NCBI GenBank assembly: GCA_964545715.1
Contig: CAZJHX010000034.1
Coordinates: 1 to 64,000, forward strand
DNA from: CAZJHX01 sp964545715
GTDB lineage: Bacteria > Myxococcota_A > UBA9042 > GCA-2863065
Reading direction: 5' to 3'
Length of the DNA: 64,000 bases
Made by a program: the position numbers and the translations under genes. The notes below the pieces were generated by a model. That model was given only the letters and a program-made list of their open reading frames with translations. It did not search any database and had not been told where the DNA came from. Shown here piece after piece: positions 16,872-26,118 of the stretch (positions are counted from its first letter, which is position 1; each line of letters begins with the position of its first letter).

Positions 16872-17849
16872 ATGATTACGCCAAAAAGTGTCCTCTTGCT
16901 TCTGCTGTTGATCCCACTTTCGTGCGCCGAAGGTGAGCCTGAGATCATTGAGTCCGGCCAAGCCCCGCCGTCGCTTCAAGGCGTGGGCCAGGCCGCCACA
17001 AGCTCCGCACAGCTGTCGTTTCTGACGGGTGCGCAGACACTCAATCCCGCCACGTTCAAGGTGTCGGTCGTGGGGCACGTGGCCCGCGTTCGCTACCTGG
17101 CGGACGCGATCTGGAGCGACGCGGTGTGGACGCTTGGGGACAGCGACGCCCGCTCCAACGGCTACTCGTATACGCACCTGTTCAGCCAGGAGGGCACACG
17201 CACCATCCACGCGGTTGCGTACGACGCGCAGGGCTATGAGCTTGGGCGGGCCACTCAGGTGATCCACGTGGGGGCGCAGCCGTCCGCACCGCCAGCGCCC
17301 AATCCGCCCGCGGCACCAGCGCCCAAAACGGTCCCGTACTTCTACCAGTACGCCAACGCGCTCAGCCCGGGCGCCACCTGCCAGAACACGTCGGTCGCGA
17401 TGCTGCTGGCGTGGCTCGGCTGGAGCGGCGCCCCCGATGACATCACGGCGTCCTGGGGTAAGAACTACGCCCAGTCGCCGGCCGGCCTGGCCAACATGTT
17501 CAACAGCTACGCCCAGGACAATGGGTTTTCGCAGCGCCTGGTGGCGCGCACCAGCGGCACATTGTCCGGTCTGCGCTCGCTGCTGGCCCAGGGCAAGCCA
17601 ACGATCATTCACGGGTACTTCACGGGCTATGGCCATGTGGTGGTCGTCACCGGCTACGACGGCGCCTACTACACCGTAAACGACCCGGCGGGCGAGTGGT
17701 CGCAGTCCTTCAAGGGCGGCTATCCGTTCGGCTGGAGCAGCACCATTGGCAAGGGCATCCGCTATCCAGCGGCCGCATTTGAAGACGCGGTCGCCACCTC
17801 CAACGGACACAGCTACCTGCCGCTGTGGTACCACGAGCTCATCGACTGA
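16872..17849 (+). CDS. C39-like cysteine peptidase lipoprotein
   Basis: 325 residues. Lipobox with Cys18. A beta-sandwich-like domain at about 56-135 (NPATF, YLADAIWS, GTRTIHAVAYD) matches the domain in the M23 lipoprotein at 9912-10928. A Pro/Ala linker leads to a C39-like (papain-fold) domain with Cys170 (CQNTS), His255 (GYGHVVVVTGY) and Asn270/Asp271 (VNDPAGE), so the catalytic set looks complete. Relatives process peptides or act on envelope substrates. The frame is open upstream, but the signal peptide and the promoter geometry support the ATG at 16872. Sigma54-type promoter and operator lie immediately upstream. Lipoprotein attachment in the periplasm is predicted. Confidence 0.88.
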   Translation: MITPKSVLLLLLLIPLSCAEGEPEIIESGQAPPSLQGVGQAATSSAQLSFLTGAQTLNPATFKVSVVGHVARVRYLADAIWSDAVWTLGDSDARSNGYSYTHLFSQEGTRTIHAVAYDAQGYELGRATQVIHVGAQPSAPPAPNPPAAPAPKTVPYFYQYANALSPGATCQNTSVAMLLAWLGWSGAPDDITASWGKNYAQSPAGLANMFNSYAQDNGFSQRLVARTSGTLSGLRSLLAQGKPTIIHGYFTGYGHVVVVTGYDGAYYTVNDPAGEWSQSFKGGYPFGWSSTIGKGIRYPAAAFEDAVATSNGHSYLPLWYHELID

Positions 17850-18055
17850 CCGGGCCCCGCAGCTACCTCGCGCGTCGACGGATCGGCGAAGTGCAGGTCC
17901 TCGAGCAGCACGATCAGAACCTACCGCGTGCCAGGGCGCGCAGCAGGGGTACAATCACGCGGTTGTTGCGGCGGCGGCGTTGTTGGGGACTGAGGCTGCG
18001 GCGAGACTAGTCGAATGACGGGAGGTCTCACGAGATCGATCGATAGTCGTGTGCC

Positions 18056-19738
18056 TCACGGACAAGCGATCTCGATCGTGTCATCGACATCGGTGCAAAG
18101 GCAGCCGTCTTTGTTGCAGCAGACATTCAGCGAGCCGTCCCAGCCGGCGGCCTGCACACTCTCTACCACCCGATCGACGAGGCACTGCGCGAGGTTCTCG
18201 TTGTAGTCGATGCGCAGGGTGGACTCGACGTCTTGCAGGCTGAAGAGATCGATGCTCTTCAGGTCCTCATTTTCGCTTACGGAGATCTCGCCCAGGACCT
18301 TCTTTAGAAGCGGCACGGAGAACGACTTCAGGGCTGGATTGTAATTGAGGTCAAGACCGTGGGTCTGGGTGAGCTTGGGAAAGCTCACGGAGCTCAGGCC
18401 ATCGGTATCCAGGTCGACCTCTCCGCTTATCGTGTGTAGTGATTTGGCCTCCAGGGCGGGGAGCGACCCCGAATACAGCGTGAAGCTGAAGTCGCCTCCG
18501 ATCGATTTCAGGCTTTGCAGCTCCAGCGACGTGACCGCTTTGACCGACATCGTGAGCGCACCGCCAATCGTGGCCAACGCTTTGAGCGACACCGTCTTGG
18601 CGGAGGACGCGGCGATGGTCATCAGCCCGCCGACCTGGCTGAGGTTCGGCAGGTTCAAAGAGGCCAGCTTAGAGGCCCGCAGCTCAAGCGCGCCGCCAAT
18701 CGACTGCAGGGCGGTCATCGCAAACGTGGTGAGCTCGCTCGGCTCGCCCTGGGCGCCGATAACCACGCTGCCGGCCACCGTTGTGAGCGCCCCCAGGTCA
18801 AAGGTGGTCATGGCGGGGTTGCCCGCCACGGACACCCCCCCATTCACCTGGCTGAGGCCTGTCAGGTGAAACGACGTCAGGGCCGCATTATCTTTGATAA
18901 CCAACCCACCGAGCGCTGCCGGCTTATTCAGCTTCACGGTGGTCAGCGCCTGATTGTCACGGACCCTCAGCGCTCCGCCGATGGTCGCGAGCGCGCCGAG
19001 GTCGACGGACGACAACCCCAGGTTTCCCAGCTGGACATCCATGCCGACATACGCCAGCGCCCCCAGCGACACCGTCCCAAGGGTGTCGGGTCCGTCAAAC
19101 AACAGGTGGCCCCCGACGTGGGACAGCTTCGGCAGCACAACCGTCTGCAGGGCGCCGGGGCTACCGAAGAGCACGTCCGCGCCGACCGACTTGAGCGCGG
19201 GCAGCTCAAAGGACGTCAGCGCCGGGTTGTTGCCACCGAGGCGGGAGCCCTGGATAGAGTCGAGCCGCAGCGCGCCGCCGATCGTGGCGAGCTTTGGGAG
19301 GTCAACGGTGGTCAACACCTCGTTGTTCTCGAGAACCAGGTCCCCACCCAGCGCCAGCAGCGACGGCAGCGACACCGTGACCACCGCGGTGTCGGCGACC
19401 GTCAAATCGCCGGTGATCTTGGTGTACGGATCCTCGGGGTCGTTCAGGAACTCGATGTCGGCGCTGTGCTCGATATTATAATGGCCCTCCAGTACGCGCT
19501 TATCGGCGTTGGGGTCCTCTTTGGGCGGATCCACCGGGCCGGTATCCACAACGCCGGTGGTTGTCCCTCCAGTGTCGCCGCCATCCGTGCCGCCTTCGGT
19601 GGTATTGACGCCCGTCGTGCCGCCCGGCTGGTTGGCGTCACCACCGCTGCCGCCGCCCGATCGGCTGCCGCCGCCGCGTCCCATGCATGAGCAGAGCATC
19701 AGTACTGTCAGGGCCAAAGCAAGTGTCGAAATCTTCAT
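18056..19738 (-). CDS. Leucine-rich-repeat-like (receptor-L type) lipoprotein
   Basis: 560 residues from the ATG at 19738, which overlaps the stop of the upstream gene as ATGA. Lipobox Cys16 or Cys18 is followed by a Gly/Ser/Thr linker to about 75. About 18 units of roughly 20-25 residues follow, with a pattern like LTTVDLPKLATIGGALRL: strand, hydrophobic turn, then IGG or VGG. This is the repeat of receptor-L or BspA-like solenoids, which bind surface ligands. The C-terminal tail is Cys-rich (CCNKDGCLC). It is the second gene of an operon with the Cys-rich lipoprotein at 19735-22368. Surface binding is inferred. Confidence 0.75.
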   Translation of the reverse strand: MKISTLALALTVLMLCSCMGRGGGSRSGGGSGGDANQPGGTTGVNTTEGGTDGGDTGGTTTGVVDTGPVDPPKEDPNADKRVLEGHYNIEHSADIEFLNDPEDPYTKITGDLTVADTAVVTVSLPSLLALGGDLVLENNEVLTTVDLPKLATIGGALRLDSIQGSRLGGNNPALTSFELPALKSVGADVLFGSPGALQTVVLPKLSHVGGHLLFDGPDTLGTVSLGALAYVGMDVQLGNLGLSSVDLGALATIGGALRVRDNQALTTVKLNKPAALGGLVIKDNAALTSFHLTGLSQVNGGVSVAGNPAMTTFDLGALTTVAGSVVIGAQGEPSELTTFAMTALQSIGGALELRASKLASLNLPNLSQVGGLMTIAASSAKTVSLKALATIGGALTMSVKAVTSLELQSLKSIGGDFSFTLYSGSLPALEAKSLHTISGEVDLDTDGLSSVSFPKLTQTHGLDLNYNPALKSFSVPLLKKVLGEISVSENEDLKSIDLFSLQDVESTLRIDYNENLAQCLVDRVVESVQAAGWDGSLNVCCNKDGCLCTDVDDTIEIACP

Positions 19739-22368
19739 GGTTTCTTGCACAGTGTGATCTTGAGGTCATTTGCGGTGCCCTTCCGGTCGATCAGCACGTG
19801 ATCCGAGCAGGGCATCTGTTGGGGACAATACGCGTCGCTGTGGCACGGCGCGGCGCAATATCGGCTGCCGTCGCCCAACCCCGACTTCACGCAAAGATTC
19901 GTCTTGCAGTAAGGGCCTTTGTCGGGGTCGCACTTATCCCCCAGCTCCGCCTTGGCGATGGTGTTGTTGGTGACTGTGTACTGGCACTTCCACTCCACGC
20001 TCGTCGGGCCCGTGGAGCCGGTAGCCATGGGCCACGGCGTACACGCGTCCGCAAAGTAATCGCATTGAAAGTCGTCACCGCAGTCCCACGGGTCGCCCTC
20101 TTTGCTGGCGGGCTGGCACAGCGAGACATACGAGTTGTCCTCGTCCGTACTCAGGTCCAGTCCGGGGCTGTACAGATGGGCCTTGCAGCCCAGGTGCCAG
20201 TAGCCCAGCAGGCCGGCGATGTCCGTGCCGTGCGGGCAGTCCAGGTAGTCCGTGCACATGTGCGTGCAGTAGCCCTCCTGCTCGCCCTCCTTTCGCAGGC
20301 AGAAGCCGGAGTCGCAGTCGTTATGCCCGCCGCAGACGTCCCCGATGTATGTGTTGATCGGATTGGGTTCTGCGCAGAGACCCTGACCATCGAGCGCACC
20401 GCCGGGCAGCGTAAACGAGTGAAATCTGCAGACCTCGTCGCCCGAGCAGTCGTCGTCGGTCGCGCACGGCGCCTGGGTGCCCCCAAACTTCACACACAGA
20501 CCCAACGGCAGGACCTTGTCGTCCACGTCATCGCCCTGGGTGTCGACTCCGACCGTGCTCGTCTGGCACAGGAAGCCGCCGCCCCCACAATCCGAGTCGC
20601 TCTTGCACAGCGCTGAGCACACGCCGTCGGGCAGGCACGGTCCGTCACCACATGGCATGGACTTACAGGACTCGCCCAGCTTGACCGCGCCCGGCGCACC
20701 GGACGCGCACTTGTGCTCCCACTCGAAGGACGCGCCAACCTTCCCGTCGTTGGTCATCGCGCAAAACGACGCGCCGAAACAGTCCTTGTTGGTTGTGCAT
20801 GGCGGCCCCTGGCACACGTTCAAGGGTGGGTGTTTGCTGTCGTTCCACGGGTTGACGCCCTGGTTGCACACGAAGCTGCCGCAGTCGGCGCTGGAGTCGC
20901 AGAATCCGAGACAGCTCTGATCCACACACGTCATGGTCGCGCAGTGCTGGACGGGCCCGGCCTCCGGATTCAGGTTGCAGTATGCGCCGATCCCATCAGC
21001 GTCCTTCGGCGGGGCGCCGCACCGCGTCTGGTACTTGTCCAGGATGTACTTCAGCTGGCAGGTCTCGGTGCCGGGGCAGTCCGAGTTGGCGGTGCAGGGG
21101 CTCAAGGTCGTGCCCGGATGGCAGAAGTTGAGTTGTGTGGCGCCGGGGGACTTCGACGCCACGCACACCCAGGTGTTGCCCATCGGCCCATCAAAAGCCC
21201 CGGCACAACTGTCGATGGGCGCGTCTGCATCATCGACGCCGTCCGGTCCCGGTGAGCCGTCGGCCCCCTTCACGTCCTTGCTGAGGGTGCAGGTGCGCGA
21301 ACACGCCGGCTCCTGGCAGTACTCACTTTCACACTGCTTATGCATGCAGTTGGGCCACTCCCAGCTCGTCGGCTGACAGCTGTCCTTTCGACCGCACGCA
21401 AACCCAAACGGCGGCGCCTCCTCGGGCGGGGGTGGCAGCACGCAGACGTGATCGGCGTCGCTGCACTGATAAGGGAGCGCGCAGCCGTCACCGCACGTGC
21501 CGCCGCACCCGTCGGGCCCGCACTCCCACCCGGGCTGGCATGTGTCGCTGCACCCGCCCGTCCCCGTGTCGTCGCCAACCGCCTCTCCAAACCCGCTGCC
21601 GGACACGCTGACGATGGACACCTCATGCATCTCCACAAACTTGAACTGCACGCTGGCTGTGACGAGCCCCTGGTGCACCGGCGCGAAGGACACCGGCGCC
21701 GAGAGCTGCTCGCCTGGCGCGATGGTCGACGGCGTCGTCACCTCGATGCTGAACAGGTCGACATCGCTCTGGACCCCGACCTGACCGAGCGTCAGCGGGT
21801 TGGGACCGCAGTTGCTCACGACGATCTCCTCGAAGCCGGTGTCGGCCACATTCACCACACCGAAGTCGAGGGTCGTGGGCGTCGCGGTCGCACAGGCCAG
21901 GCTGTCGAGGCCGCCGCCGATCAGCGGCACGGCCAGCTCACCGCCGGCGTGCGTGAGTCTCAGCGTCCCGTAAGACGGCCCCGGCGCGCTCGGAGTAAAT
22001 CGAAGCTCCAGCGGCGCGGAGCCGGCGGCCGAAAGCTCCAACGGAAGCTCGGTCAGCACCTCGAACGTCGCCGCGCCGTCGCCCTCGATGACGGCGTCGG
22101 TCAACTGAATCGGCGCCTCGGACCCGTTGTTCAACTCCAGCGTTGCGGCTGATGACTCGCCGACCCACACCGAGACGAAGGTCACCTCGGCCGACGATGG
22201 GTAAAGCCCGGTCTTGTCCTCTCCGGTGTCCCCGGTCTCGCCCGTTGTGGCGCCGTCTGCACCGGTATCGCTGCCGCCTGCGCCGCTGCCCCCAGATCGC
22301 CCGCCGCCGCCGGCCACGCACCCCGCGACGGCAAACACGATTGCCGCCAAAACCACCTTCTGTCCCAT
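19735..22368 (-). CDS. Large Cys-rich lipoprotein with ASPM/SPD-2/Hydin-like domain
   Basis: 877 residues from the ATG at 22368, chosen for GGGGGTG upstream and a lipoprotein signal ending at AGC (Cys17). A Gly/Thr-rich linker is followed by two beta-sandwich units (about 50-250, with FTPSAPGPSYGTLRL and SFAPVHQGLVTASVQF) of the choice-of-anchor/ASPM-SPD-2-Hydin type. The rest is a long series of Cys-rich modules with about six to eight residues between cysteines. It ends in a segment shared with the lipoprotein at 50541-52247 (DHVLIDRKGTANDLKITLCK versus NVILVDRLGDEQDVTAKLCK), so the two are paralogues. It heads the operon with the LRR-like gene. Confidence 0.8.
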   Translation of the reverse strand: MGQKVVLAAIVFAVAGCVAGGGGRSGGSGAGGSDTGADGATTGETGDTGEDKTGLYPSSAEVTFVSVWVGESSAATLELNNGSEAPIQLTDAVIEGDGAATFEVLTELPLELSAAGSAPLELRFTPSAPGPSYGTLRLTHAGGELAVPLIGGGLDSLACATATPTTLDFGVVNVADTGFEEIVVSNCGPNPLTLGQVGVQSDVDLFSIEVTTPSTIAPGEQLSAPVSFAPVHQGLVTASVQFKFVEMHEVSIVSVSGSGFGEAVGDDTGTGGCSDTCQPGWECGPDGCGGTCGDGCALPYQCSDADHVCVLPPPPEEAPPFGFACGRKDSCQPTSWEWPNCMHKQCESEYCQEPACSRTCTLSKDVKGADGSPGPDGVDDADAPIDSCAGAFDGPMGNTWVCVASKSPGATQLNFCHPGTTLSPCTANSDCPGTETCQLKYILDKYQTRCGAPPKDADGIGAYCNLNPEAGPVQHCATMTCVDQSCLGFCDSSADCGSFVCNQGVNPWNDSKHPPLNVCQGPPCTTNKDCFGASFCAMTNDGKVGASFEWEHKCASGAPGAVKLGESCKSMPCGDGPCLPDGVCSALCKSDSDCGGGGFLCQTSTVGVDTQGDDVDDKVLPLGLCVKFGGTQAPCATDDDCSGDEVCRFHSFTLPGGALDGQGLCAEPNPINTYIGDVCGGHNDCDSGFCLRKEGEQEGYCTHMCTDYLDCPHGTDIAGLLGYWHLGCKAHLYSPGLDLSTDEDNSYVSLCQPASKEGDPWDCGDDFQCDYFADACTPWPMATGSTGPTSVEWKCQYTVTNNTIAKAELGDKCDPDKGPYCKTNLCVKSGLGDGSRYCAAPCHSDAYCPQQMPCSDHVLIDRKGTANDLKITLCKKP

Positions 22369-22388
22369 CTCACCCCCAACCGCCAGCC

Positions 22389-22394
22389 ATAATA
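22389..22394 (-). promoter_or_regulatory. -10 element (TATTAT) of the 22368 operon
   Basis: TATTAT on the minus strand differs from TATAAT at one position and stands 21 bases upstream of the ATG, in otherwise GC-rich sequence. No convincing -35 box is seen. Confidence 0.35.
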
Positions 22395-22669
22395 CCAAGT
22401 TCGATCAGCCGGCGGGAGGCGGTTCGCTGGAGCGTGGACGAGGCGGCCAACCAGGCACCTGCCGATTGGCCGCGACAGGGTGGAGAGGAGCTGCTGAGCG
22501 ATGGAGACCGGCGGTTTGCACGTCGGTGAGCCGGCCAGTTGAACGCAGTCCGGTCGCCGCGCGCCGTCACTGCTGCGTGTGTCCGCCCGCACGCAGTGTG
22601 GGTCGGAGCGAACACGCGCGCGGTCCTCGCGGTCGTGTGGTTCGAGCGCAGTGCCGTGTTGTGGCTTGG
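22395..22669. other. Divergent intergenic region with an inverted repeat and TGTCCG half-site
   Basis: This stretch separates the leftward Cys-rich operon from the rightward peptide/M23 operon. Together with flanking signals it forms a 347-base gap without a supported gene. CTGCGTG at 22573-22579 and CACGCAG at 22590-22596 form a seven-base inverted repeat enclosing TGTCCG (22580-22585). It lies 100-123 bases upstream of the sigma54-type start, a suitable place for an activator. Nothing else is recognised. Confidence 0.4.
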
Positions 22670-22685
22670 TGGCACACACGTTGCG
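22670..22685 (+). promoter_or_regulatory. sigma54-type promoter of the peptide/M23 operon
   Basis: TGGCACACACGTTGCG carries a perfect TGGCAC -24 box and a perfect TTGC -12 box at exact spacing. The predicted start is 22696, giving a short leader with the GGAGGGA ribosome site at 22700-22706. Confidence 0.65.
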
Positions 22686-22715
22686 TCAGGGCGCCGCATG
22701 GAGGGAGACACAGAC

Positions 22716-22760
22716 ATGTCCATCAAAAACGCGATCGATGTCTCGGAGGTGTTGCCATGA
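22716..22760 (+). CDS. 14-residue micropeptide coupled to the M23 gene
   Basis: MSIKNAIDVSEVLP, preceded by GGAGGGA nine bases before its ATG. An in-frame ATG at 22698 would give a 20-residue version but has no ribosome site. The TGA overlaps the ATG of the M23 gene as ATGA. The ribosome site of that gene (GGAGGTG) lies inside the peptide codons. It could be a regulatory leader peptide for translational coupling or a small partner of the peptidase. It is too short for homology arguments; the case rests on the ribosome site, coupling and promoter. Confidence 0.45.
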   Translation: MSIKNAIDVSEVLP

Positions 22761-23518
22761 CTCAGCTGCCTGCGGTCCTGAGTGCGTGTGAGCCGCGCCC
22801 ATTCATGGGGGACAGCAAGGTTGTGCATTATGTGCCGACCGCCGCCGGGCGGAAGTGCTGGGATGAGGTCGCCCGGGCGCTTGCCCCCCTGGCCCGGTGC
22901 CCCGTTGAGGCCCCCGTGTGCCCACAATTCGGTCAGTTCGGACTGCGACTACACCCGTACAAGCTAACGCCGTACTTCCACGCCGGTGTCGACATGATGG
23001 CTGCGCACGGCACGCTGGTTCGTCCCATGTTCGAAGGTTCTCTGGTGGGCAGCGGAGACCGCCCAATCATGGGCCGATACGTGTACCTGAAACACCCGTT
23101 CTGGACGGAGGACGGGCTGCAACTTCACAGCCTGTACCTTCACCTCGACCAGGCCCTGGTCGGTTACAGCCTGCCGATGAAGGTGCTGCGCCGGCTGGGG
23201 CCGGAACGCATGCTCAGCACAGCCGTTGATCACGACACGGTCGTCGGGCGCGTCGGGGATACGGGCTACTCCCGCGCCGGGGTAGACCACCTGCATGTTC
23301 AACTAGAGCTCCGAGTGCCGGGGGAACGCCGCATCGTGCTGGTCGACCCAAGGCCGCCGTTGGGCTTGGAGACGAGCGAGAACGGCACCGCCCGCCTGCA
23401 AGGCCCGGCGGACATGGACGCCTTCTGGCGTGGGCACCGATCGGCGCTGCAGCCGTGGCGCCGGGCACTCGAGGCGGGTTATGAGCGCATCGATCGTCCG
23501 ATTCCGGACCAGACGTGA
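22757..23518 (+). CDS. M23-family peptidase-like protein without signal peptide
   Basis: 253 residues. GGAGGTG five bases upstream and the ATGA overlap with the micropeptide fix the start. The central domain has His75 and Asp79 (FHAGVDM), His129 (YLHL) and His178/His180 (DHLHVQLE), the zinc and catalytic residues of M23 endopeptidases. There is no signal peptide or lipobox, so it would stay in the cytoplasm unless exported by another route. This is unusual for a peptidoglycan endopeptidase. It is expressed from a sigma54-type promoter with a TGTCCG half-site, like the M23 and C39 lipoproteins. Possible roles are developmental lysis, an injected enzyme or a non-peptidoglycan substrate. Confidence 0.85.
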   Translation: MTQLPAVLSACEPRPFMGDSKVVHYVPTAAGRKCWDEVARALAPLARCPVEAPVCPQFGQFGLRLHPYKLTPYFHAGVDMMAAHGTLVRPMFEGSLVGSGDRPIMGRYVYLKHPFWTEDGLQLHSLYLHLDQALVGYSLPMKVLRRLGPERMLSTAVDHDTVVGRVGDTGYSRAGVDHLHVQLELRVPGERRIVLVDPRPPLGLETSENGTARLQGPADMDAFWRGHRSALQPWRRALEAGYERIDRPIPDQT

Positions 23519-23739
23519 CTCGGCGCCGGATCACAACGACAGCCTGCTCACCAGCCGGCCCCGTGGCGCACTCCCGTCTGTACCTCTTTGTCACTCGTCA
23601 CCATCCACTCGGCGCCGCCGGAGCATAGCGGGCGGCATCGGTCGTTTGACTGACTCGGATCAGGTACACATCTCAAGCCGGAAACCGCAGAGGATAGTTC
23701 TGGTAAGCCTGAAGGATATCCACAACACGAGCGGGTCGT

Positions 23740-25841
23740 TTGACCGACACCGCCGCGGCTTTGCCCCGCCTTGGCGCAGGGGCCTTCGTCCTGATGTCTG
23801 TCTTGTATCTGTCGACCGTTGCGCAGGCGCGGTTTGTGGGATGGTCCAAGCTCGACCCGCAGCTGAAGCTGGACGTGCACCGGGCCATGGCGTCCGGCGA
23901 CAACGCGCTGGTGCTCAACTTTTTCGTGAAGAGCACCGCGCCTGAGCTGACCCGTCGGTCGGTGGTTCGCGACGGTGGACGTGTCGGCGTGGTGTCCGGC
24001 GACATCCTCACAGTCCGCACATCTGTGGCCGGGCTGGTCACCCTGGCGGGCGAAGTGCCCGTGGTGTTTCTGGAGGCATCGCAGCCCGTTCGACCCCAGC
24101 TGGATCATGTGGTGGTCACGACCGGCGCCAACGCCGCTGAGTGGCAAGGCGTTGGGCTGACCGGCAAAGGCGTCGTCGTGGGCGTCATCGATACGGAGCT
24201 GGATGTGCGCCATCCCGGCTTTGAAGGACGCGTCGACTTCTATTGGGAGGCGAGGCTGGACGACAAAGGCGTGTGCATCGGACCCAACACGCAGAACGGC
24301 GTCTGCGAGTGCACGTCGCTGGCGGATCAGGCGGCCAACAAGTGCATCATTGGCGTGCCGCGGCTGGAGCACGGCACGCACGTCACGGGCATCGCGGCGG
24401 GCGCGTCCGTTGCCATCGCCGGCTCGCCGAGCACCTATGGGGGCATCGCGCCACAAGCGCGCATCGCGTTTGTCAATCTCGGCGGACCCGGCTTCGCCGG
24501 CGACAAGGAGTTCTCCCTGACGGCCGGAAACTCCTCGATGGTGTGTGAGGGGGCCCACGCCATCTTTCAATACGCCCAATCCGTCGGCAAGCCCGCCGTA
24601 GTCAACATGAGCGTTGGCAGCGGCAGCGGGCCTCGCACGGGGAAGTCGCTGGCCAGTCAGTGCATGAACAACCTGGTGACCGACGCCGACGGGACGCAGC
24701 TCCCGGGACGCGTGCTCGTGGGCTCGGCCGGCAACTCAGGGGACGGCAAGGTGCTGTCGCCAAAACACGCAAGCTCCCCGTGGGCCGCGGTAAAGGGGCG
24801 CTACCACGCCGGTGGTGACGCGGACGACGTCGAGCAGTACGTGCCGTTCTGGCCCGGGCCTCGCCCGGTCGAGATCTGGACTCCCAACGACTCGGGCGTG
24901 CACATCGAGGTGCGCGTGCGACCGCTTCAAGGCGAGGGTGAACGGTAGCCTGCTCGCGCGCGAGTCGACGCGCTTCGGCACCCAGTTTGACGCGAGCCAG
25001 GCCACGTTCCTGACGCTCGGCCCCGCCGCAAAAGCGCCACCGGCCGCGGTGACAACCACGGTGCCCACGCGACCGGACACAAACGCCGACGGCCGCATCG
25101 ACCTGCTGGACGTGCAGTGTGTGACCGCACGCGGATACGCCGAGCTGAAAGGTCTCGCTGCGCCGACCTGCCAGGCGACTACGCCGCTTCATCGCGCGGA
25201 CGTCGACTGCAGCGCGGCAATCGATGCGACCGACAGCCAGCTCGCCTCCAAGATGGCGCTCGCGGCGCGCCTGGGCCAGGCCGGGCTGCTGCCCGCGCTC
25301 TCCGACGCCGATCAGGACAGCGTCCACGACCAATGCGACAACTGCCCGCAGGCCGGCGCCGCCAACAAGAACACGGCCCAGACCGACGCCAACGGCGACG
25401 GCGTCGGCGATCAGTGCGCGGGCGTCTGCGCCTCGGACGCTGACTGCCAGACTGGTCGCCACATCGGAGCTGGGCACGGGCGATGTCGACTGCCCGCACG
25501 GCGGCGTGTTGATTCAGACGGGCCTGGACGACGGCGGAGAGGCGGGCCCGGATGCGGCGGTCGGCGTCCCAAACGACGGCGTGCTTGACGCCGCAGAGGT
25601 GGACTCCAGCATCGCGGTGTGTGCGGGCGCCCCCGGCGGTGACGGACAAGATGGCAACAACGGCAAGGACGGTGAGCGGGGTGAGGCCGGTGCGGAGGGC
25701 CCGGCGCGCCCGATCGGCCTTCGCGGCCAGAAAGGCGAAGGCTGCACCATGACGTCCACCGCGGGCAGTGGCTCGCCAGTCGCGCTTATCGGGCTGACGC
25801 TGCTGCTACTGGTGTGGCGCCGCCGGGCGACCGCCCTCTAA
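23740..25841 (+). pseudogene. Decayed secreted subtilase with dockerin-like, collagen-like and C-terminal anchor parts
   Basis: The reading frame begins at a TTG or the ATG near 23794, with a signal-like segment, and carries the S8 Asp (GVIDTELDVRHPG) and His (EHGTHVTGIAAG) motifs and NMSVGSGSG. It stops at a TAG at 24948 before the catalytic Ser motif. Sequence continues in a second frame (about 24920-25460) with a dockerin-like repeat (DTNADGRIDLLDVQ) and a TSP3-type calcium repeat. In a third frame (about 25440-25841) come a DUF7151-like module, a collagen-like stretch and a C-terminal hydrophobic segment followed by WRRR. At least two frameshifts plus loss of the GTSxA segment mean no active protease is made. 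Errors in the sequence could explain the frameshifts but not the missing Ser region. Confidence 0.75.
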
Positions 25842-25842
25842 T

Positions 25843-26112
25843 TCGTGTGTACCCACGGACGAACCGCTTCTTCCGCCGTGCGCCGGGCTGGACCAGGCGG
25901 CGTGCCAGGCCAAGGACGTGTGTTCGGCGTACAGCGGCGTGGCACCTGAGGCAGCGTGCGCGGGTCAGGCCGGCGACCGGGTGTACGCCGGGTGCGAGTA
26001 CACCGCCAACGCAGGGGCGTGCGATGACGCCGAGTCCTCTGGGCTGGCGGTCTCGTTCGACGTGCCCAGCACGATACCTTTCGGCGGCAAGTGCGTGGGA
26101 TCTCAATTCTGA
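25843..26112 (+). pseudogene. Cys-rich lipoprotein remnant
   Basis: A 89-codon open stretch with no acceptable start. It reads as a Cys-containing segment (PPCAGLDQAACQAKDVCSAY, then GDRVYAGCEY) ending at a TGA. It resembles the 3' end of a secreted Cys-rich protein and directly follows the decayed subtilase. It may be the tail of a fused or deleted neighbour. An actual short gene starting at GTG 25918 cannot be excluded. Confidence 0.35.
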
Positions 26113-26118
26113 GCTCGA

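Noticed and set aside
18031..18074. CGAGATCG and CGATCTCG as a terminator hairpin
   Set aside because: The loop is 28 bases, there is no T tract, and the second arm is inside the end of the LRR-like gene.
24946..24948. Stop in the subtilase as another selenocysteine codon
   Set aside because: The stop is TAG, the following homology is in a different frame, and no Cys position is involved.
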